Below, piece after piece: positions 1 through 6,562 of a stretch of DNA of 9,101 nt. The stretch is taken from the NCBI GenBank assembly GCA_023387135.1, contig JAEWIK010000177.1, positions 1 to 9,101 of the forward strand. Direction: 5' to 3'. The position numbers and the translations under genes were made by a program. Positions within the stretch are counted from its first letter, which is position 1, and each line of letters starts with the position of its first letter. The notes under the pieces were generated by a model. That model was given only the letters and a program-made list of their open reading frames with translations, did no database searches and was not told the DNA's origin. This DNA is from Actinomycetes bacterium. Lineage in GTDB: Bacteria > Actinomycetota > Actinomycetes > Propionibacteriales > Propionibacteriaceae.

Positions 1-636
1 TACCGGGTGATCAACGGGCTGGCGCGCAACGGCGTGACGGTCGTCCACAAGGCGAACGCGATGGTGCACGTGTCGGGGCACGCCAGCGCCGGCGAGTTGC
101 TCTACTGCTACAACCTGCTGAAGCCGAAGAACGTCCTGCCGGTCCACGGCGAGGTGCGTCACCTGATCGCCAACGCGGCGCTCGCGGTGAAGACGGGCGT
201 CCCTGCCAAGCACGCCATCGTCGTGGAGGACGGCGCCGTCGTCGACCTCGCCAAGGGCCGGGCACGCGTCGTGGGCAAGCTCGAATGCGGCTACATCTTC
301 GTGGACGGGTCGACGGTGGGCGACATCAGCGACTCGGAGCTGACCGACAGGAAGATCCTCGGCGAGGAGGGCTTCATCTCGATCGTCGTCGTGGTGAATT
401 TCCACGACGACACGGTGGTCAGCGGGCCCGACATCCACGCCCGCGGTTTCGTCGAGGACGACTCGGTGTTCGACGAGATCCGCGGCGAGCTCTTCGTCGT
501 GATCCGGGACGCCCTGGCGGACGGCGTCGAGGACACCTACCAGCTGCAGCAGATCGTGCGGCGGACCGTGGGCAGGTGGGTCAACAACAGCTATCGCAGG
601 CGTCCCATGATCCTGCCGATCGTGGTCGCGACCTGA
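1..636 (+). CDS. rnj: Ribonuclease J, C-terminal part (5' truncated by window)
   Basis: This is the last 211 residues of a metallo-beta-lactamase/beta-CASP ribonuclease of the RNase J family, a cytoplasmic enzyme with 5'-to-3' exonuclease and endonuclease activity in mRNA decay and rRNA maturation. The reading frame is open from base 1, so the true start lies upstream; the GTG at 7 is an internal valine. Visible family marks are HVSGHAS (residues 23-29 of the fragment) and PVHGEVRHL (47-55), whose histidine belongs to the metal-binding set of the catalytic core. After about residue 90 comes the RNase J C-terminal domain, with GKLECGYIFVDG and the run DRKILGEEGFISIVVVV. The catalytic N-terminal HxHxDH motif is outside the window. 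The frame ends at TGA 634-636 with no clear terminator, so transcription may continue toward the permease. The family call is secure; the gene order around it says little more. Confidence 0.95.
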   Translation, partial: YRVINGLARNGVTVVHKANAMVHVSGHASAGELLYCYNLLKPKNVLPVHGEVRHLIANAALAVKTGVPAKHAIVVEDGAVVDLAKGRARVVGKLECGYIFVDGSTVGDISDSELTDRKILGEEGFISIVVVVNFHDDTVVSGPDIHARGFVEDDSVFDEIRGELFVVIRDALADGVEDTYQLQQIVRRTVGRWVNNSYRRRPMILPIVVAT

Positions 637-650
637 GCTCGGCACGCGCT

Positions 651-684
651 CGCGGGTTTGTCGTCCCAGAATGACAAACCTGCG
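651..684. promoter_or_regulatory. Long dyad upstream of the permease, candidate operator
   Basis: The arms CGCGGGTTTGTC (651-662) and GACAAACCTGCG (673-684) are inverted copies over 12 bases with a single G/T exception, separated by 10 bases. Arm centres are 22 bases apart, about two helical turns, as expected if a dimeric regulator bound both arms on one face. It sits just upstream of the possible -10 at 708-713. No T-run follows on either strand, so a simple intrinsic terminator for rnj is less likely, although an RNA hairpin is possible. Confidence 0.5.
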
Positions 685-707
685 AAAGGGCAGGTCGCGC
701 GGCGGGA

Positions 708-713
708 TAGTCT
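708..713 (+). promoter_or_regulatory. Possible permease -10 box (TAGTCT)
   Basis: TAGTCT fits the actinobacterial TANNNT -10 pattern and would start transcription near 720, leaving a leader of about 36 bases before the permease ATG. No convincing -35 is seen 16-18 bases upstream (the area reads GAAAGG), which would suit an activator-dependent promoter using the dyad at 651-684. It could also be a chance match. Confidence 0.3.
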
Positions 714-755
714 CTCGCGGGCGATGCAGCCCAGGAAAGTCCGGAAGGTCCTTGC

Positions 756-2279
756 ATGCAACTCCTGCGAACGAAATCGATCGAGCAGTCGATCGCCGAC
801 ACCGACGAGCCGGAGTACCGGCTGAAGAAGTCCCTCGGGGCGCTCGACCTCACCGTCTTCGGTATCGGCGTCATCATCGGGGCGGGCATCTTCACGTTGA
901 CCGGACGCGCCGCGCACCAGTGGGCGGGCCCCGCCGTGATCGTGAGCTTCGTGATCGCCGCGCTGTGTTGCGCGCTCGCGGCGATGTGTTACGCCGAATT
1001 CGCGTCGGCGGTCCCGGTCTCGGGCTCTGCCTACACGTTCTCCTACGCCGCGCTGGGCGAGATCTTCGCCTGGATCATCGGCTGGGACCTCATTCTCGAG
1101 TGCTTCCTCGCCGCCTCGGTCGTCGCGCAAGGGTGGAGCGCCTACTTCGGCACGTTCCTCGACCAGATCACCGGCGCCGCGGCGAACGGGACGCATGTCA
1201 TCCCCGACGTGATCGCCAACGGCGCCAACGGCAACGCGGTTCCCTTCAATGTCGACCTGATGGCGATGCTGCTGTGCCTGGTCCTCGGGGTGCTCATGAT
1301 CATCGGCATCAAGGAGTCCATGCGGGTCAACCTCGTGCTGGTGTGCGTGAAGGTCGCCATCGTCCTCTTCGTCATCGTCGCGGGGCTGGCGTTCGTGAAC
1401 CCGGGCAACTGGGTGCCGTTCGTGCCGCCCGCCACGACCGTCCCGCCGGCGGGGGTGAGCCAGAGTGCCGGGCTCACGCAGCCGCTGCTGCAGTGGCTGA
1501 GCGGCGCCGCACCCACCTACTACGGCGTCGGCGGCATCGTCGCCGCGGCCGCGCTGGTCTTCTTCGCCTACATCGGCTTCGACATCGTGGCGACGACGGC
1601 CGAGGAGGCCAAGAACCCCAAGCGCGACCTGCCGATCGGCATCATCGCGTCGCTCGTGATCTGCACGATCCTGTACGGCGCCGTGTCGTTCGTCATCACG
1701 GGCATGGTGCCGACGCCCGACATCACGATGTCGGCGGCGCTGGCCAACGCGTTCGCGTTCCACGGGCAGACCTGGATGGCGATCGTCATCTCCTTCGGCG
1801 CCGTCTGCGGGCTCACCACGGTCGTGCTGACCATGCTCATCGGGTCGACCCGCCTCATCTTCGCGATGAGCCGCGACAACCTGCTGCCCATGCGGCTCGC
1901 CAAGGTTCACCCGACCCTGCGGACGCCGTGGGTCATCGGGATCATCGTGACCGTCGTGTGCGCGCTCACCGCGGGCCTCACGCCGGTGGGGATCCTGGAG
2001 GAGATGGTCAACATCGGCACCCTGTTCGCCTTCGTGCTGGTCAGCATCGCCGTCCTGGTGCTGCGCTACCGCCGTCCCGACCTGCCGCGGCCCTTCAAGG
2101 TGCCGTTCGTCAAGGTGGTGGCGCCGCTGGCGGCGCTCATCTGCCTCTACCTGATGCTCAACCTCTCGGTGGAGACGTGGGGCAGGTTCCTGGTGTGGCT
2201 GCTGCTGGGGCTCGTCGTGTTCGCGGTGTACGGCTACCGGCACTCCCGGGTCGGCACCGGCAAGACGCTCACCAGGTAG
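756..2279 (+). CDS. APC-superfamily amino acid permease, CAT-like
   Basis: A 507-residue inner-membrane transporter of the amino acid-polyamine-organocation superfamily, closest in pattern to the CAT (cationic amino acid transporter) group and the bacterial YfnA type. A hydrophilic N-terminus of about 30 residues is followed by TM1 carrying the substrate-site motif GIGVIIGAGIF (36-46). The next conserved stretch reads YAEFASAVPVSGSAYTFSY. The hallmark FFAYIGFD (269-276) then EEAKNPKRDLP follows in the TM6-loop region. Length and hydrophobicity suit 12 or more membrane segments. The ATG at 756 is chosen because GGAAGG (743-748) lies 7 bases upstream and the N-terminus (SIEQSIADTDEPEYRLKKSLGALDL) looks like that of relatives. 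Substrate cannot be read from sequence; cationic amino acids are a guess, and other amino acids are possible. It stands alone between rnj and rpmB and has no functional tie to either. A 7-base inverted repeat (778-784 with 789-795) lies in codons 8-14. Confidence 0.9.
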   Translation: MQLLRTKSIEQSIADTDEPEYRLKKSLGALDLTVFGIGVIIGAGIFTLTGRAAHQWAGPAVIVSFVIAALCCALAAMCYAEFASAVPVSGSAYTFSYAALGEIFAWIIGWDLILECFLAASVVAQGWSAYFGTFLDQITGAAANGTHVIPDVIANGANGNAVPFNVDLMAMLLCLVLGVLMIIGIKESMRVNLVLVCVKVAIVLFVIVAGLAFVNPGNWVPFVPPATTVPPAGVSQSAGLTQPLLQWLSGAAPTYYGVGGIVAAAALVFFAYIGFDIVATTAEEAKNPKRDLPIGIIASLVICTILYGAVSFVITGMVPTPDITMSAALANAFAFHGQTWMAIVISFGAVCGLTTVVLTMLIGSTRLIFAMSRDNLLPMRLAKVHPTLRTPWVIGIIVTVVCALTAGLTPVGILEEMVNIGTLFAFVLVSIAVLVLRYRRPDLPRPFKVPFVKVVAPLAALICLYLMLNLSVETWGRFLVWLLLGLVVFAVYGYRHSRVGTGKTLTR

Positions 2280-2296
2280 GCTGGCCGGGCATGGGC

Positions 2297-2339
2297 TCGT
2301 CCGGCGCCGCCAGGACCGATTAGGTCAGGCGCCGGGCGG
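2297..2339 (+). terminator. G+C-rich stem after the permease, possible U-less terminator
   Basis: CCGGCGCC (2301-2308) and GGCGCCGG (2328-2335) are perfect inverted copies, and pairing can extend to 2297-2308 with 2328-2339 if two G-U pairs are allowed, around a 19-base loop. It begins 17 bases after the permease stop. There is no T-run, so termination efficiency is doubtful. Actinomycetes do use stems without U tracts, and the rpmB -10 box starts just beyond, so this may instead be part of the rpmB promoter region. Confidence 0.35.
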
Positions 2340-2344
2340 TCAGG

Positions 2345-2350
2345 TATCGT
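2345..2350 (+). promoter_or_regulatory. Probable rpmB -10 box (TATCGT)
   Basis: TATCGT fits the TANNNT consensus and predicts a start near 2357, giving a leader of about 70 bases. The -35 position 17 bases upstream reads AGGTCA, which is weak. Two copies of GGTCAGG (2323-2329 and 2338-2344), 15 bases apart, flank the -35 to -10 spacer; whether a protein reads them is unknown. Confidence 0.45.
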
Positions 2351-2356
2351 AGGTGA

Positions 2357-2400
2357 GCCGCTTTGTGCGGCACTTCCCCCGAGCGCCTGCAGCGATCGGG
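2357..2400 (+). promoter_or_regulatory. Structured 5' leader of rpmB (two hairpins)
   Basis: Two short stems fill most of the rpmB leader. The first is GCCGC (2357-2361) with GCGGC (2367-2371) around TTTGT. The second is CCCGA (2378-2382) with TCGGG (2396-2400), continuing past one G/A mismatch into CGC/GCG around CTGCA. The first begins at the predicted transcription start and the second ends 13 bases before the Shine-Dalgarno AAGGAGA (2414-2420). No match to a known ribosomal-protein leader is recognised. Confidence 0.4.
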
Positions 2401-2426
2401 TATGAGCGAAAACAAGGAGAACTCCG

Positions 2427-2612
2427 GTGGCTGCCGTATGTGACGTCTGCGCCAAGGGCCCGGGCTTCGGCCACAACGTGCCCTGGTCGAAGAAGAAGAC
2501 CAATCGTCGCTGGAACCCGAACATCCAGCGCGTGCGTGCCATCGTGGACGGGACCCCCAAGCGACTGAACGTCTGCACCTCCTGCCTGAAGGCGGGGCGG
2601 GTCACCCGCTGA
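2427..2612 (+). CDS. rpmB: 50S ribosomal protein L28
   Basis: L28 is a small basic protein of the large ribosomal subunit. The 61-residue product is the usual actinobacterial size. It contains the L28 signature GPGFGHNVPWSKKKTNRRWNP and the zinc-ribbon cysteine pairs C5/C8 (CDVC) and C50/C53 (CTSC), so it is the zinc-containing form. Actinomycetes often carry a second, cysteine-free L28 paralogue under zinc control; none is seen here. The start is GTG 2427, 6 bases after AAGGAGA (2414-2420), and matches the family N-terminus MAAVCDVC. The gene seems to be a single-gene transcript: a promoter and structured leader lie before it and a strong terminator follows 14 bases after the stop. Identity is certain. 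Confidence 0.98.
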   Translation: MAAVCDVCAKGPGFGHNVPWSKKKTNRRWNPNIQRVRAIVDGTPKRLNVCTSCLKAGRVTR

Positions 2613-2626
2613 CCCCTGTCGTGCCG

Positions 2627-2653
2627 AAGAGACCCGCTACGGCGGGTCTCTTT
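2627..2653 (+). terminator. Intrinsic terminator of rpmB
   Basis: An 11-base-pair perfect stem (2627-2637 with 2642-2652) closes on a TACG loop, which in RNA is C(UACG)G, one of the extra-stable UNCG tetraloops. TTT (2651-2653) follows at the base of the stem. The short U tract is typical for high-G+C genomes. It separates rpmB from recG. Confidence 0.85.
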
Positions 2654-2668
2654 GCATGTCCGGACGCC

Positions 2669-2695
2669 CTGACTGTCGCCGAGGAGGGGTAGCCT
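2669..2695 (+). promoter_or_regulatory. recG promoter, leaderless type
   Basis: TAGCCT (2690-2695) fits TANNNT and is followed by 7 bases and then GTG 2703, so transcription would begin at the start codon. A CTGACT (2669-2674) could serve as -35 with a short 15-base spacer. AGGAGG (2682-2687) lies 15 bases before the GTG, too far for normal ribosome binding, and would be absent from the leaderless transcript. Confidence 0.5.
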
Positions 2696-2702
2696 GCCCG
2701 GC

Positions 2703-4916
2703 GTGGAGACGGTGGTGAGCGGCTGGCGGACGACGATGTACGCCGAGTTGAACGCGCCGCTGTCGGCGGTCCTCGGGGCGAAGACCGCCAAGGAGTTCAC
2801 GTCCCTGCGCGTCCACACGGTGGGCGACCTGCTGCGACACATCCCGCGTCGCTACCTGTCGGGCACCGAACTGACTGACCTCGCGACGATAGTGCCGGGC
2901 GAGCACGTGGCGGTGATCGCCAGGGTGGCAGAGATCAGGACGATCGAGGGCTCGGACGGCGACCGGAGGCAGCGGGGACGTCCCGGACGGCTGGAGGTCG
3001 TCGTGACCGACGGCACCGGCAGGCTCAATCTCACCTTCTTCGGGCGCAACCAGCTGTTGAAGTGGTGGGCGCTGCAACTCAGCAAGGGTGACTCGGGAGT
3101 GTTCGTCGGCAAGGTCGGCACGTTCCGCAACGCGCTGCAGATGACCCACCCCGAGTTCGCCATGCTCGACAAGGCCGGCCAGATCGTCGGCACCTCGGAG
3201 GAGAAGGAGCGGATGGCCACGCTCGCCCAGTCGGGGCTGGTGGGGCTGTATCCGGCGACCTCGAAACTCCACACCTGGAAGGTCGCCGAGTGCGCACGGC
3301 TCGCGCTCGCTGCCCTGTCGGGGGCCGACGACCCGTGGCCCGACTGGGTGCGGGCCGAGGCCGGCGTCATGGAACTGAAGGACGCCTTCGCGGCGGTACA
3401 CGCCCCGCGTGACCTGGCGCAGGCGGCCCGGGGCGCGCAACGGCTGCTCTTCGACGAGGCGCTCGCCACCCAGTTGACGATGGCGTACCGGCGCAACGAC
3501 GCGGCCACCCACACCGCCACGCCGCGACCGCGGGCGGCAGGCGGCATCCTCGACGCCTTCGACTCCCGGCTACCGTTCCGGCTCACAGCGGGCCAGCAGG
3601 AGGTGAGCGAGGCGATCCTTGGCGACCTGGCCCAGGCCCGTCCCATGCAACGGCTGCTGCAGGGCGAGGTGGGCTCGGGCAAGACAGTCGTGGCGCTGCG
3701 CGCCATGCTGACGGTGGTCGACGCCGGCGGCCAGGCGGCCCTGCTGGCGCCCACCGAGGTGCTCGCAGGGCAGCACTACCAGACCATCCGCGGCCTGCTC
3801 GGCGACCTCGGCGGCGGGCGCATGCTGGGGGCTCCCGACGTGGCGACCGACGTGGTCCTGCTCACCGGGTCCATGACCGCCGCGGCGAAGCGGGAGGCCC
3901 TGCTGAGGGCCGCCAGCGGCGAGGCGGGCATCGTCGTGGGCACCCACGCCCTGCTGGCCGACAGGGTCCAGTTCGCCGACCTCGGGCTGGTGGTGATCGA
4001 CGAGCAGCACCGTTTCGGCGTCGAGCAGCGCGCCGCCCTGGCCGACAAGGCGTCGGCCAGGCCGCACGTCCTCGTCCTCACCGCCACGCCGATCCCGCGC
4101 TCGGTCGCCATGACGATCTTCGGCGACCTCGACACGTCGACGCTCGCCGAGATCCCGTCGGGGAGGCAGCCGGTGAGCACCGTCGTGGTCGACAGGCTCG
4201 TCCATCCCGCCTGGGTCGACCGTGCCTGGCAGCGGGTCGTCGAGGAGGTGCGCGCCGGGCACCAGGCGTTCATCGTCTGCCCGCGCATCGGCGGCGACAA
4301 GGGCGGCGAGGGGCAGGGAGTGGTCGAGTTGGCGGCCGAGCTCAAGGCGGGCCCGCTGCGCGACCTCCGGGTCGAGGTGCTGCACGGCCAGCTCCCGTCC
4401 GACACCAAGGACGCCGTCATGGGAGGCTTCGCCGCCGGAGAGGTGGACGTGCTGGTGGCCACCACGGTGATCGAGGTCGGGGTGGACGTCCCGAACGCCA
4501 CGATGATGGTGGTGTGGGACGCCGACAGGTTCGGCATCTCGCAGCTCCACCAGTTGCGCGGACGGATCGGGCGCGGCTCGCATCCCGGGGTGTGCCTGCT
4601 GGTCACCGGCGTCCCGTCGGTGGAGCCGGCCCGCACCCGCCTGGACGCCGTGGCCGCCACGACCGACGGTTTCGAACTCGCCGAGCTCGACCTTGAGCAA
4701 CGCCGTGAAGGAGACGTGCTGGGCGCCAGCCAGGCGGGCACCCGGTCGAGCCTGCGCCTGCTGCGCGTGCTGGAGCATGCCGACGTGATAGCGCGGGCCC
4801 GGGAGATCGCTGAGGAGTGCGTGCGCCGTGACCCGGGCCAGACGGTGCCGGGGTTCGCCGACGCCGTCCGGCAGACCGAACTGCTGACCGAGGGCGACTG
4901 GATCGAGCGCAGCTGA
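2703..4916 (+). CDS. recG: ATP-dependent DNA helicase RecG
   Basis: RecG is a cytoplasmic, DNA-bound superfamily 2 helicase that reverses stalled replication forks and processes Holliday junctions and R-loops. The product has 737 residues, normal for the family. An N-terminal wedge/OB domain (about 55-160) precedes two helicase lobes. Visible motifs are Walker A GEVGSGKT with K327, the DEQH box 433-436, TATPIPRS from 460, and QLRGRIGRG 617-625 (motif VI). The C-terminal TRG region reads DLEQRREGDVLGASQAG, the usual actinobacterial variant of the element that couples ATP hydrolysis to DNA translocation. GTG 2703 is preferred because the -10 box TAGCCT ends exactly 7 bases before it. ATG 2736 would give a protein 11 residues shorter and starts closer to the conserved region, so it remains possible. 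The gene stands alone between the rpmB terminator and the rsmD promoter. Confidence 0.97.
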   Translation: METVVSGWRTTMYAELNAPLSAVLGAKTAKEFTSLRVHTVGDLLRHIPRRYLSGTELTDLATIVPGEHVAVIARVAEIRTIEGSDGDRRQRGRPGRLEVVVTDGTGRLNLTFFGRNQLLKWWALQLSKGDSGVFVGKVGTFRNALQMTHPEFAMLDKAGQIVGTSEEKERMATLAQSGLVGLYPATSKLHTWKVAECARLALAALSGADDPWPDWVRAEAGVMELKDAFAAVHAPRDLAQAARGAQRLLFDEALATQLTMAYRRNDAATHTATPRPRAAGGILDAFDSRLPFRLTAGQQEVSEAILGDLAQARPMQRLLQGEVGSGKTVVALRAMLTVVDAGGQAALLAPTEVLAGQHYQTIRGLLGDLGGGRMLGAPDVATDVVLLTGSMTAAAKREALLRAASGEAGIVVGTHALLADRVQFADLGLVVIDEQHRFGVEQRAALADKASARPHVLVLTATPIPRSVAMTIFGDLDTSTLAEIPSGRQPVSTVVVDRLVHPAWVDRAWQRVVEEVRAGHQAFIVCPRIGGDKGGEGQGVVELAAELKAGPLRDLRVEVLHGQLPSDTKDAVMGGFAAGEVDVLVATTVIEVGVDVPNATMMVVWDADRFGISQLHQLRGRIGRGSHPGVCLLVTGVPSVEPARTRLDAVAATTDGFELAELDLEQRREGDVLGASQAGTRSSLRLLRVLEHADVIARAREIAEECVRRDPGQTVPGFADAVRQTELLTEGDWIERS

Positions 4917-4935
4917 ACTCCGGGCGCCGGTCGGC

Positions 4936-4965
4936 TTGGGTTCGCTCTTCCGGGGACCCTAATCT
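4936..4965 (+). promoter_or_regulatory. rsmD promoter, leaderless type
   Basis: TTGGGT (4936-4941) and TAATCT (4960-4965) are separated by 18 bases, and the -10 is followed by 7 bases and then ATG 4973. This is the clearest leaderless promoter of the window; no Shine-Dalgarno is present before the ATG. It would drive rsmD, coaD and the SepIVA-like gene as one operon. Confidence 0.65.
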
Positions 4966-4972
4966 TGCGCGC

Positions 4973-5557
4973 ATGAGCCGGATCATCGCGGGATCGCACA
5001 AGGGGCGCAGGCTGGTGATGCCGGCCCACGGCAGGACCCGTCCGACGACCGACAGGGTGCGCGAGGCCGCCTTCAGCCTGATCGCCGACTGGGCGGGGAC
5101 GGCCGGCAACCCCGCCACCGACACGCTGGCGGGCCTGGGCTTCCTCGACCTGTACGCGGGCTCGGGGGCGGTGGCACTGGAGGCCGCGAGCCGTGGGGCG
5201 TCGCCGGTCTCCGCGGTCGAGCGGGACGCCGCGACCGCGGAGGTGGCACGCCGCAACGTCCGCGAGACCGGCCTCGAGGTGAAGGTCGTGGCGAGGTCGG
5301 TGGCGGGCTTCCTCGCCTCGCAGCCGGTGGCCTTCGACGTGGTGTGGGCCGACCCTCCCTACGACCTCGCCGCCGCCGACCTCGACAAGGTGCTGGCAGA
5401 AGTGGTCAATGGCGGCTGGCTTGCCGCGCATGGCCTAGTCATAGTCGAAAGGTCGGGTCGAGACAGGGGGCCCGATTGGCCCGCCGACATGGAGGATTCC
5501 TGGCACCGGGTCTACGGTGAGACGACCTTGCACTTCGCGATGAAGGGGGATGAGTGA
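4973..5557 (+). CDS. rsmD: 16S rRNA (guanine(966)-N(2))-methyltransferase RsmD
   Basis: RsmD transfers a methyl group from S-adenosylmethionine to N2 of G966 (E. coli numbering) of 16S rRNA during 30S assembly. The 194-residue product is of usual length. The N-terminus MSRIIAGSHKGRRL followed by RTRPTTDRVREAAF (21-34) is the family signature. The Rossmann-fold SAM site is FLDLYAGSGA (57-66), and the catalytic motif DPPYD is at 127-131. ATG 4973 is fixed by the conserved N-terminus and by the -10 box 7 bases upstream. The stop TGA (5555-5557) overlaps the coaD GTG by 4 bases (GTGA), so the two are probably translationally coupled. Adjacent rsmD-coaD pairs are widespread in bacteria, which supports both calls. 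Confidence 0.95.
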   Translation: MSRIIAGSHKGRRLVMPAHGRTRPTTDRVREAAFSLIADWAGTAGNPATDTLAGLGFLDLYAGSGAVALEAASRGASPVSAVERDAATAEVARRNVRETGLEVKVVARSVAGFLASQPVAFDVVWADPPYDLAAADLDKVLAEVVNGGWLAAHGLVIVERSGRDRGPDWPADMEDSWHRVYGETTLHFAMKGDE

Positions 5558-6051
5558 CGGCAATCTGCCCGGGGTCGTTCGACCCTGTCACCTTCGGGCA
5601 CCTCGACGTCATCCGCCGTGCCGCGTCGATCTTCGGCGAGGTCGTGGTGGCGGTCGGCAGGAACTCCGCGAAGAACTATCTCTTCGACGCCGCCGAGCGC
5701 GTGGAGTTGCTTCAAGCCGCGGTCGCCGACATTCCCGGAGTGAGCGTGCTGCAACTGGACGGGCTGTTGATCGATTTCGCCCACCGCTATCCCGCCCCGG
5801 TGATCGTCAAAGGCCTGAGGTTCGCCTCCGACTTCGATTTCGAACTGCAGATGGCGCATATCAACAAGGCTGTCGGGGAAGTGGAAACAGTGATGTTGCC
5901 CGCGTCGTCGCAGTGGTCCACGCTGTCTTCCACGATGATTCGTGAGGTCGCCTCCTATGGTGGTGACGTTTCGGACTTCGTGCCCGACATGGTGGCGGAG
6001 AGGATCCGGGCCAGAGTGACCCCCCACGACAAGGAGCGGACGAATGGCTGA
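5554..6051 (+). CDS. coaD: Phosphopantetheine adenylyltransferase (PPAT)
   Basis: CoaD joins 4'-phosphopantetheine and ATP to form dephospho-CoA, the fourth step of coenzyme A synthesis, in the cytoplasm. The 165-residue product fits the family (about 155-165). The nucleotidyltransferase signature is ICPGSFDPVTFGH (4-16), with the catalytic histidine in the TxGH position, H16. Other conserved parts are VKGLRFASDFDFELQMA and the second nucleotide-binding motif LSSTMIRE (124-131). The GTG at 5554 overlaps the rsmD stop; the purine run AAGGGGGA (5543-5550) lies 3 bases upstream and may help reinitiation. The ORF ends 8 bases inside the next gene. The three genes rsmD, coaD and the SepIVA-like gene form a compact overlapping unit. 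Confidence 0.96.
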   Translation: MTAICPGSFDPVTFGHLDVIRRAASIFGEVVVAVGRNSAKNYLFDAAERVELLQAAVADIPGVSVLQLDGLLIDFAHRYPAPVIVKGLRFASDFDFELQMAHINKAVGEVETVMLPASSQWSTLSSTMIREVASYGGDVSDFVPDMVAERIRARVTPHDKERTNG

Positions 6052-6541
6052 TCGCACATTGGTGGTGTTGTCGACCCTTCGCGACATGGTTCAGAACGCG
6101 AAGGCAGTGCCGATGTCCGCCTCCTGCATGGTGAACCGTGCCGAGGTGCTCGCCCTCATCGAGAAGGCGGAGGCCGCGCTGTCGGAAGACGTCAGGGAGG
6201 CCGAGCGGGTCACCGCCACGTCGCTGGAGACGCTCGAGCGCGCGCAGCAGGAGGCCGCCCAGATCATCAAGGCCGCCGAGGAGAAGGCCACCTTCCTGGC
6301 CGGCACCACCGCGGTGATGGAGGAGGCGAAGGCGAAGGCGTCCGAACTGGAACGGCGTTCGATCGCCGAGGCCGAGGCGCTGCGCAAGGAGGCAGACGCC
6401 TACGTCGACAACCGGATCGCCTCCTTCGAGGCCGCCCTCAGCAAGACCATGGGACAGGTGCGCACCATGCGGTCGCGGCTCGCCAGCAGGTCCATGCTGG
6501 ACGAGACGGAGACGACGGCGCTGCCCAAGCTGGGCTCGTGA
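6044..6541 (+). CDS. SepIVA-like DivIVA-domain septation protein, short form
   Basis: A 165-residue, mostly helical protein rich in Ala, Glu and Lys. The N-terminal part (about 1-50) has VPMSASCMVNRAEVLALIEKAEAAL in the DivIVA-like region. A coiled coil of heptad-like A/E/K/R repeats covers about 50-125, and the conserved tail EALRKEADAYVDNRIASFEAAL is followed by a basic stretch. Both ends resemble mycobacterial SepIVA (Rv2927c in M. tuberculosis), a septum- and pole-associated protein needed for septation and envelope growth. This is recalled similarity, not an alignment. The position between coaD and yceD fits that family, sometimes annotated 'cell division initiation protein'. ATG 6044 has AAGGAG (6031-6036) 7 bases upstream and overlaps the coaD stop by 8 bases. 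There is no signal peptide or membrane segment. At 165 residues it is much shorter than the mycobacterial protein of about 245, mainly in the coiled coil. Confidence 0.8.
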   Translation: MADRTLVVLSTLRDMVQNAKAVPMSASCMVNRAEVLALIEKAEAALSEDVREAERVTATSLETLERAQQEAAQIIKAAEEKATFLAGTTAVMEEAKAKASELERRSIAEAEALRKEADAYVDNRIASFEAALSKTMGQVRTMRSRLASRSMLDETETTALPKLGS

Positions 6542-6562
6542 CGAGCGCCTGACGAGGCGGTT

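Noticed and set aside
733..745. AGGAAAGTCCGGA resembles the conserved GAGGAAAGTCC element of RNase P RNA
   Set aside because: Only about 100 bases are free between rnj and the permease, while an actinobacterial RNase P RNA needs several hundred bases, and no other conserved RNase P segments are visible. The GGAAGG part is better explained as the permease ribosome-binding site.
778..795. 7-base inverted repeat in permease codons 8-14 as a regulatory hairpin
   Set aside because: The peptide SIEQSIAD is typical of the family and repeats the codon pair ATCGA/ATCGC, so the pairing is probably a by-product of coding; the stem is short.
591..2243. Long minus-strand reading frame (550 codons) opposite the permease
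   Set aside because: It is rich in His, Arg, Asp and Gly with no domain pattern, and lies exactly opposite a well-recognised permease. Third-position G/C bias removes stop codons from the opposite strand, which explains its length. The same applies to the minus-strand frames opposite recG, rnc and mutM.
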